Shown here one piece after another: positions 59,776-64,000 of a stretch of 64,000 bases of DNA. The position numbers and the translations under genes were made by a program. The DNA comes from Thermohalobaculum sp963822985 (lineage in GTDB: Bacteria > Pseudomonadota > Alphaproteobacteria > Rhodobacterales > Rhodobacteraceae). Within the stretch, counting starts at the first letter, position 1. Each line of letters begins with the position of its first letter. Location of the stretch: the NCBI GenBank assembly GCA_963822985.1, contig CAWGJU010000018.1, positions 1-64,000 on the forward strand, in the 5' to 3' direction. The notes beneath the pieces are model-generated. The model was not told the origin of the DNA. It did not search any database and was given only the letters and a program-made list of their open reading frames with translations.

Positions 59776-60356
59776 GAGGCGCCGCCGTTGCCATTGGCCT
59801 GGCCGCGATGCTGCTCGCCGCGTCGGCGCGGGCAGAAGGAGAGTTCGCCGAGGGAAGCGAGATCACCGGCTGGGACAACCTGCAGGGTCGCGAGAACGCG
59901 ACCTTTCGGGCGAAGGTCGTCGACGTCGTCTGCGCGCTGACGGGCGATTGCCCCGAGGATTGCGGCGGCGGCGCGCGGCAGATGGCGCTGCTGCGCGAGG
60001 CCGACGGCGCGCTGATCCTCGCCGCCAAGAACGCCCAGCCGCTGTTCACCGGGGCCACCCGGGACCTCGCGCCCTATTGCGGACAGACGGTCACGGTGGA
60101 CGGGCTGCTGGTCGGCGACCCGGAGCTGACCGAGACCAAGGTCTACCAGGTCTTCCTGATCCGGCGCGAAGGGGCCGACAGATCGGCCAAGGCCGAGCGC
60201 TGGTCGCGCCTCTGGGAGCGCGAGCACAAGGACCTGGCGAAGAAGCAAGGCCCCTGGTTCCGGCACGATCCCACCGTCCAGCGGGCCATCGAGGGGAACG
60301 GCTATCTCGGGCTCGGCGCCGAAGCGGACGAGGCATTCATCGAGGAGTTCTACTGA
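59772..60356 (+). CDS. Secreted Cys-rich OB-fold-like protein, SCO1 cassette gene 2
   Basis: 194 residues with a signal peptide (AVAIGLAAMLLAASARAEGE). Cysteines cluster in VVCALTGDCPEDCGGGARQM and APYCGQTVTVDGLLVGD. The part from TFRAKVVDVVCALTGDC to KVYQVFLIRREG resembles an OB-fold. The C-terminal third is charged and helical (WSRLWEREHKDLAKKQGPWF). No named family. Overlaps gene 1 by 4 bases and gene 3 by 1 base (TGATG), so all three are coupled. Confidence 0.6.
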   Translation: MRGAAVAIGLAAMLLAASARAEGEFAEGSEITGWDNLQGRENATFRAKVVDVVCALTGDCPEDCGGGARQMALLREADGALILAAKNAQPLFTGATRDLAPYCGQTVTVDGLLVGDPELTETKVYQVFLIRREGADRSAKAERWSRLWEREHKDLAKKQGPWFRHDPTVQRAIEGNGYLGLGAEADEAFIEEFY

Positions 60357-61036
60357 TGCCGGCGCGGCGCCCGGCCTCGGCGCCCCCTCCCCATCCCTAC
60401 CCCACAAGGGGGGAGGGAGGCGCCCGGCCGCGACGGCTGGCCACTTTGTTCGGGATCGGCATCTGCCTTGCCGTCGTCGGGTCGTCCGCCAGCTCCGCCG
60501 GGCAGGGGGCGCCGGGCGCCGACGCGGTTCGCGCCGCCCTGCCGGCGGCGGCCTTTCCCGCCGACATCCAGCCGCGCTTCCGGCTGACGGACCAGGCGGG
60601 GCGCGAGGTGACCGAGGCCGATTTCGCCGGGCGGCCGATGGCCGTCTTCTTTGGCTATGCGAGCTGCGAGGCGATCTGCTCAGTCGCGCTGCCGCAACTC
60701 GGCGCGGCGCTCGACCTGCTGGGCGACAAGGCGGCAGGGCTGGCGCCGATTCTCATCACCGTCGATCCGGCGCGCGACACGCCCGAGGCGATGCGCGCGG
60801 CGCTGCCGAGATGGCACCCGCGCCTGATCGGCCTGACCGGCCCGGAGGCGGCGCTGGCCGAGGCGCGGGCGGTCTTCCAGGTCGAGGCGCAGAAGGTCTT
60901 CGACGGCCCGGAAGGCCCGGTCTATGCGCATGGCAGCTTCATCTACCTTTTCGACCGGGAGGGGCGGCTGGTGACGCTGCTGCCGCCGATCCTCGGCCCC
61001 GAGCGCCTGGCCGAGATCATCGCCGGCGCGCTCTGA
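60356..61036 (+). CDS. SCO1/SenC-family copper/thiol protein
   Basis: 226 residues. Thioredoxin fold with the copper-binding CxxxC in GYASCEAICSVALPQL near residue 105, LITVDPARDTPEAMRAALP, and the distal His in YAHGSFIYLFDREG. SCO proteins load copper on cytochrome oxidase CuA or act as periplasmic thiol reductants. The N-terminal 30 residues are odd: codons 10-26 (PPPHPYPTRGEGGARP) come from repeat family 2 inserted just after the start, before the real signal anchor (LATLFGIGICLAVVGSS). Confidence 0.85.
   Translation: MPARRPASAPPPHPYPTRGEGGARPRRLATLFGIGICLAVVGSSASSAGQGAPGADAVRAALPAAAFPADIQPRFRLTDQAGREVTEADFAGRPMAVFFGYASCEAICSVALPQLGAALDLLGDKAAGLAPILITVDPARDTPEAMRAALPRWHPRLIGLTGPEAALAEARAVFQVEAQKVFDGPEGPVYAHGSFIYLFDREGRLVTLLPPILGPERLAEIIAGAL
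60382..60430. repeat. Palindromic repeat family 2, copy b (inside sco1)
   Basis: CCCCCTCCCCATCCCTACCC facing GGGGGGAGGGAGG and CGCCCGGC, the same unit as at 34945-34990. It is read in frame as part of the SCO1 protein without a stop. Confidence 0.75.
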
Positions 61037-61076
61037 AGGGCCGGCTCTGGCGCGCGCCGGGCGTGCGCCGACCGCT

Positions 61077-61712
61077 TCAGGGCCGCCAGCGCAGGAAGTT
61101 GGCGATCAGGCGCAGGCCTGTCGCCTGGCTCTTTTCCGGGTGGAACTGCGTGCCCGCCACATTGCCGCGGGCGACCAGCGCCGTCACCGGCTCGCCATAG
61201 TCGACATGCGCCAGGCGATTTGCCGCGTCGCGCGGGCGGAGATGGTATGAATGGACGAAATAGGCGTGGTCGCCCGTGGCGATCCCCTCGAGCAGCGGGT
61301 GCGCCCGGTCGACCACCAGCTCGTTCCAGCCCATATGCGGCACCTTCAGCGCCGGGTCGCGGGGCGCGAGACGGACCACCTCGCCGCCGATCCAGTCGAA
61401 ACCCGGCGTCTCGCCATGCTCGAGCCCGCGCGTCGCCATCAGCTGCATGCCGACGCAGATGCCGAGAAACGGGCAGCCGGCCTCCACCCGGGCGACAATC
61501 GCGTCCGTCAGCCCGGGGATGGCCATCAGCCCTTCCCGGCATGCGGCGAAGGCGCCGACGCCCGGCAGCACGATCCGCTCGGCGCGCGCGACGGCCTCCG
61601 GCTCGGCCGTCACCAGGACCGGATCGCCGCCGGCCTCGGCCGCCATGCGCTGGAAGGCCTTTTCGGCCGAGCGCAGATTGCCCGAGCCATAATCGACAAT
61701 CGCGGTCGTCAT
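61077..61712 (-). CDS. hisH: Imidazole glycerol phosphate synthase glutaminase subunit
   Basis: 211 residues. Class I glutamine amidotransferase: IVDYGSGNLRSAEKAFQRM, ERIVLPGVGAFAACREGL, nucleophile Cys in CPFLGICVGMQLMATRGLE, His and Glu in GTQFHPEKSQATGLRLIANF. It supplies ammonia to HisF. Its ATG overlaps the stop of the DUF2628 gene by 4 bases. Confidence 0.95.
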   Translation of the reverse strand: MTTAIVDYGSGNLRSAEKAFQRMAAEAGGDPVLVTAEPEAVARAERIVLPGVGAFAACREGLMAIPGLTDAIVARVEAGCPFLGICVGMQLMATRGLEHGETPGFDWIGGEVVRLAPRDPALKVPHMGWNELVVDRAHPLLEGIATGDHAYFVHSYHLRPRDAANRLAHVDYGEPVTALVARGNVAGTQFHPEKSQATGLRLIANFLRWRP

Positions 61713-62053
61713 GCGGCCTGCCCGGTCAGATATAGCTCCTCGGCGCCATCGGGCGTGCGCGCCTCGACGACGGCGGCTTCGCGCCAGCCCCGCAGGCGCA
61801 GCTCGGCGCGGATGATCGAGGCGCCCTCGAAGGCGCAGATGGCCGCGGCGCCCGAAAGCGCGGGCCATGCGGCGAGCGGCGCTATCAGCGCCAAGGCGAC
61901 CAGCAGAACCACCAGGGCGAGCATGGCGATCCACAGCCGCTGCCAGACCAGCCAGCCCGGCAGGAACAGCAGCGCCAGCAGCGAGAAACAGTCCGCCACC
62001 ACGCGCATGTGGCGCTCGCCCTTGCGATGGACCGTGTAGAGATGCGTCTCCAT
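61709..62053 (-). CDS. DUF2628 membrane protein in his operon
   Basis: 114 residues. METHLYTVHRKGERHMRVVA, then hydrophobic segments SLLALLFLPGWLVWQRLWIA and MLALVVLLVALALIAPLAAW, and FEGASIIRAELRLRGWREAA. DUF2628 pattern with two to three TM helices. Its start overlaps the hisB stop by 1 base and its stop overlaps the hisH start, so it is coupled within the his operon, a common arrangement in Rhodobacterales. Function unknown. Confidence 0.82.
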   Translation of the reverse strand: METHLYTVHRKGERHMRVVADCFSLLALLFLPGWLVWQRLWIAMLALVVLLVALALIAPLAAWPALSGAAAICAFEGASIIRAELRLRGWREAAVVEARTPDGAEELYLTGQAA

Positions 62054-62640
62054 CAGAGCGCGCCCTTGGTCGAGGGGACGGCGTCGGCCCGGCGCGGGTC
62101 GGGCTCGACCGCGTCGCGCAAGCTGCGCGCCACCGCCTTGAAGACCGCCTCGGCGACATGGTGCGCGTTCACGCCGTCCAGGCGCTCGACATGCAGGGTC
62201 ATGCGCGCGTTCATCGCGAAGGCGGTGAAGAACTCGCGCACCAGCTCGGTGTCGAAGCTGCCGATCTTCGCCGCCGCGAAATCGACCTTCCAGACGAGGT
62301 ATGGCCGGCCGGAGAGGTCCAGCGCCGCCCGCGCCAGAGCATCGTCCATGGGCAGGAGGCAGGACCCATAGCGGCGGATGCCGCGCTTGGTCCCCAGCGC
62401 CTCGTCCAGCGCCTGGCCGAGCACGATGCCCACATCCTCGACGGTGTGATGATCGTCGATGTGCCGGTCGCCCTTGGCATGCACCGTCAGGTCGAACAGC
62501 GCGTGGCGGGCCAGCTGGTCGAGCATGTGGTCGAAAAAGCCCACGCCCGTTTGGTTCTCGTACCGGCCGGTGCCGTCGAGATCCAGCGCGACCGTCACCT
62601 CGGTCTCGGCCGTCTTGCGCGTCTTCTTCGCCTGCCGCAT
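62053..62640 (-). CDS. hisB: Imidazoleglycerol-phosphate dehydratase
   Basis: 195 residues from ATG 62640; upstream in-frame ATGs (62652, 62694) are possible. Signatures: TGVGFFDHMLDQLARHALFD, the metal-binding IDDHHTVEDVGIVLGQAL, SCLLPMDDALARAALDLSGR, and the second set GVNAHHVAEAVFKAVARSL. Monofunctional form, without the phosphatase domain found in enterobacteria. First gene of the hisB-DUF2628-hisH run, divergent from hslV. Confidence 0.94.
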   Translation of the reverse strand: MRQAKKTRKTAETEVTVALDLDGTGRYENQTGVGFFDHMLDQLARHALFDLTVHAKGDRHIDDHHTVEDVGIVLGQALDEALGTKRGIRRYGSCLLPMDDALARAALDLSGRPYLVWKVDFAAAKIGSFDTELVREFFTAFAMNARMTLHVERLDGVNAHHVAEAVFKAVARSLRDAVEPDPRRADAVPSTKGAL

Positions 62641-62731
62641 CGCCCGCCGCATCCCACAGTCCTGCCAGCGCCGAGCCGCCGGCGCGCGCCTCACCTAGCA
62701 ATTTCCGGGCGGCGTGGCTATCTGCCCGGCC

Positions 62732-63286
62732 ATGGAAAAAGACGCATCGGGCTGGCACGGCACCACGATCGTTGCCATCAAGAAGGGCGACAAGGTCGCC
62801 GTGGCGGGCGACGGGCAGGTCTCGCTCGACAAGACGACCATCAAGTCGAACGCGCGTAAAGTACGGCGGATCTCGCCCGGCGGGCACGACGTCGTCTGCG
62901 GCTTTGCCGGGGCGACGGCCGATGCCTTCACGCTGCTCGAGCGGCTGGAGGGCAAGCTGGAGAAGAGCCCCGGCAACCTGATGCGCGCCTGCGTCGAGCT
63001 TGCCAAGGACTGGCGCACGGACCGCTATCTGCGCAACCTGCAGGCAATGCTGATCGTCACCGACGGGCGCGAGCTTCTGGTGGTGACCGGCAATGGCGAC
63101 GTGCTCGAGCCCGAGGGCGGCATCGCCGCGATCGGCTCGGGCGGCAACTACGCGCTGGCCGCCGCCCGGGCGCTGGCCGACCACGAAGCGGATGCCGAGC
63201 GGCTGGCCCGCAAGGCGCTGGAGATCGCCGCCGGCATCTGCGTCTACACCAACGGCAACGCGACCGTCGAAGTGATCGACGCGTGA
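62732..63286 (+). CDS. hslV: ATP-dependent protease subunit HslV
   Basis: 184 residues. The proteolytic subunit of HslUV (ClpYQ). The catalytic Thr is in GWHGTTIVAIKKGDKVAVAG, after a 10-residue leader that must be removed. SNARKVRRISPGGHDVVCGF, LIVTDGRELLVVTGNGDVLE and IGSGGNYALAAARALADH follow. It ends 22 bases before hslU on the same strand. Confidence 0.95.
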   Translation: MEKDASGWHGTTIVAIKKGDKVAVAGDGQVSLDKTTIKSNARKVRRISPGGHDVVCGFAGATADAFTLLERLEGKLEKSPGNLMRACVELAKDWRTDRYLRNLQAMLIVTDGRELLVVTGNGDVLEPEGGIAAIGSGGNYALAAARALADHEADAERLARKALEIAAGICVYTNGNATVEVIDA

Positions 63287-63308
63287 CGCGGCCCCGAACA
63301 GGAAACCC

Positions 63309-64000
63309 ATGAGCGACCTGACCCCCCGCGAGATCGTCTCCGAGCTCGACCGCTTCATCATCGGCCAGAAGGACGCCAAGCGCGCCGTCGCGGTGGCGCT
63401 GCGCAACCGCTGGCGGCGCCAGCAGCTCGACCCCGCCATGCAGGCCGAGATTTACCCGAAGAACATCCTGATGATCGGCCCGACGGGCGTCGGCAAGACC
63501 GAGATCTCGCGCCGGCTGGCCAAGCTGGCGAACGCACCCTTCATCAAGGTCGAGGCGACCAAGTTCACCGAGGTCGGCTATGTCGGCCGCGATGTCGAGC
63601 AGATCGTCCGCGACCTGGTAGAGAGCGCCATCGCCATGGTCCGCGACCGCCAGCGCGCTGAAAAGCGTGCACAGGCGCACGAGGCGGCCGAGGAGAGGGT
63701 GATCGACGCGCTGGTCAAGGGCGATTCGAGCGAGACGACGCGGCGTTTCTTCCGGCAGAAGCTGCGCGCCAACGAGCTCGACGACAAGGAGATCGAGCTG
63801 GAAATCGCAGACACCGCGAACCCCATGCCGTTCCTCGACATACCGGGCGGCGGCGGCCAGATCGGCATGGCGAACCTGGGCGACCTGTTCGGCAAGGCCT
63901 TCAAGGGGCGCAAGAAATCCGTTCGCACCACCGTCGCCGACAGCTACAAGCTGTTGATCGACGAGGAGGCCGACAAGCTGATCGACGACGAGGCGATCAA
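63309..64000 (+). CDS. hslU: ATP-dependent unfoldase HslU, 3'-partial
   Basis: 230 codons are in the window and the gene continues beyond it. DLTPREIVSELDRFIIGQKD, Walker A LMIGPTGVGKTEISRRLA near residues 56-64, KFTEVGYVGRDVEQIVRDLV and the intermediate domain (RAEKRAQAHEAAEERVIDAL) are all normal. It is the AAA+ ring that feeds HslV. Confidence 0.95.
   Translation, partial: MSDLTPREIVSELDRFIIGQKDAKRAVAVALRNRWRRQQLDPAMQAEIYPKNILMIGPTGVGKTEISRRLAKLANAPFIKVEATKFTEVGYVGRDVEQIVRDLVESAIAMVRDRQRAEKRAQAHEAAEERVIDALVKGDSSETTRRFFRQKLRANELDDKEIELEIADTANPMPFLDIPGGGGQIGMANLGDLFGKAFKGRKKSVRTTVADSYKLLIDEEADKLIDDEAI

Noticed and set aside
1..64000. CRISPR arrays or rRNA/tRNA genes
   Set aside because: No regularly spaced direct repeats and no complete tRNA or rRNA signature was seen on either strand.

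Overview
The window is high-GC DNA (well over 60% by eye) from an alphaproteobacterium, most likely Rhodobacterales or a close relative. The main reasons are a full-length gene transfer agent (GTA) structural cluster, the hisB-hisH / hslVU neighbourhood, an alphaproteobacterial-type AhcY, and DUF2793, DUF2460 and DUF2163 tail proteins. No tRNA, rRNA or CRISPR array was found.

Layout. (1) 1-4400: decayed end of a prophage (not the GTA). Overlapping plus-strand structural genes, three of which share a GxRWGxxSxF motif, are followed by a DUF6127 holin-like gene, a DUF2793 fragment and an IS21 scrap. (2) 4630-20704: a transport and ketone-body block. It holds an RND efflux pair, a two-TM potassium channel, then a long minus-strand run: patatin, acetoacetate decarboxylase, 3-hydroxybutyrate dehydrogenase, small ORF, CoA-disulfide reductase-rhodanese, BASS transporter, HlyD, DUF2955 and CPA1 antiporter. 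A TPR regulator-like gene is divergent from it. (3) 20953-31345: a genomic island with a DUF4102 integrase, a WD40-caspase gene split by an IS3 (IS407-group) element, AlpA, a Toprim primase-like gene, small phage genes, and a pile of nested IS630, IS3 and IS21 remnants that also cut a second integrase. (4) 31749-47288: a promoter/hairpin/terminator unit followed by GTA genes g1-g15 and a DUF2793 gene. g10.1 and g15 are frameshifted, and palindromic repeats sit in and between GTA genes. (5) 47388-64000: core genome. It carries scoB / LOV histidine kinase / scoA, a lipoprotein, an alpha/beta hydrolase, an Lhr-type helicase, ahcY, a methyltransferase with a decayed tandem copy, DUF1330, a GNAT-like protein, DUF302, hisA, a three-gene secreted/SCO1 cassette, hisH, DUF2628, hisB, hslV and the start of hslU.

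How the parts connect. Acetoacetate is the common node: Bdh makes it, Adc decarboxylates it to acetone, and ScoAB activates it to acetoacetyl-CoA. The GTA cluster has the full head-to-tail order of the Rhodobacter capsulatus GTA, so its frameshifts decide whether particles can form. Frameshifts are common in phage, IS, GTA and the DUF2955/HlyD genes, while the housekeeping genes (ahcY, hisA/B/H, hslV, scoA/B) are intact. That pattern fits relaxed selection, but base-calling indels cannot be excluded from sequence alone.
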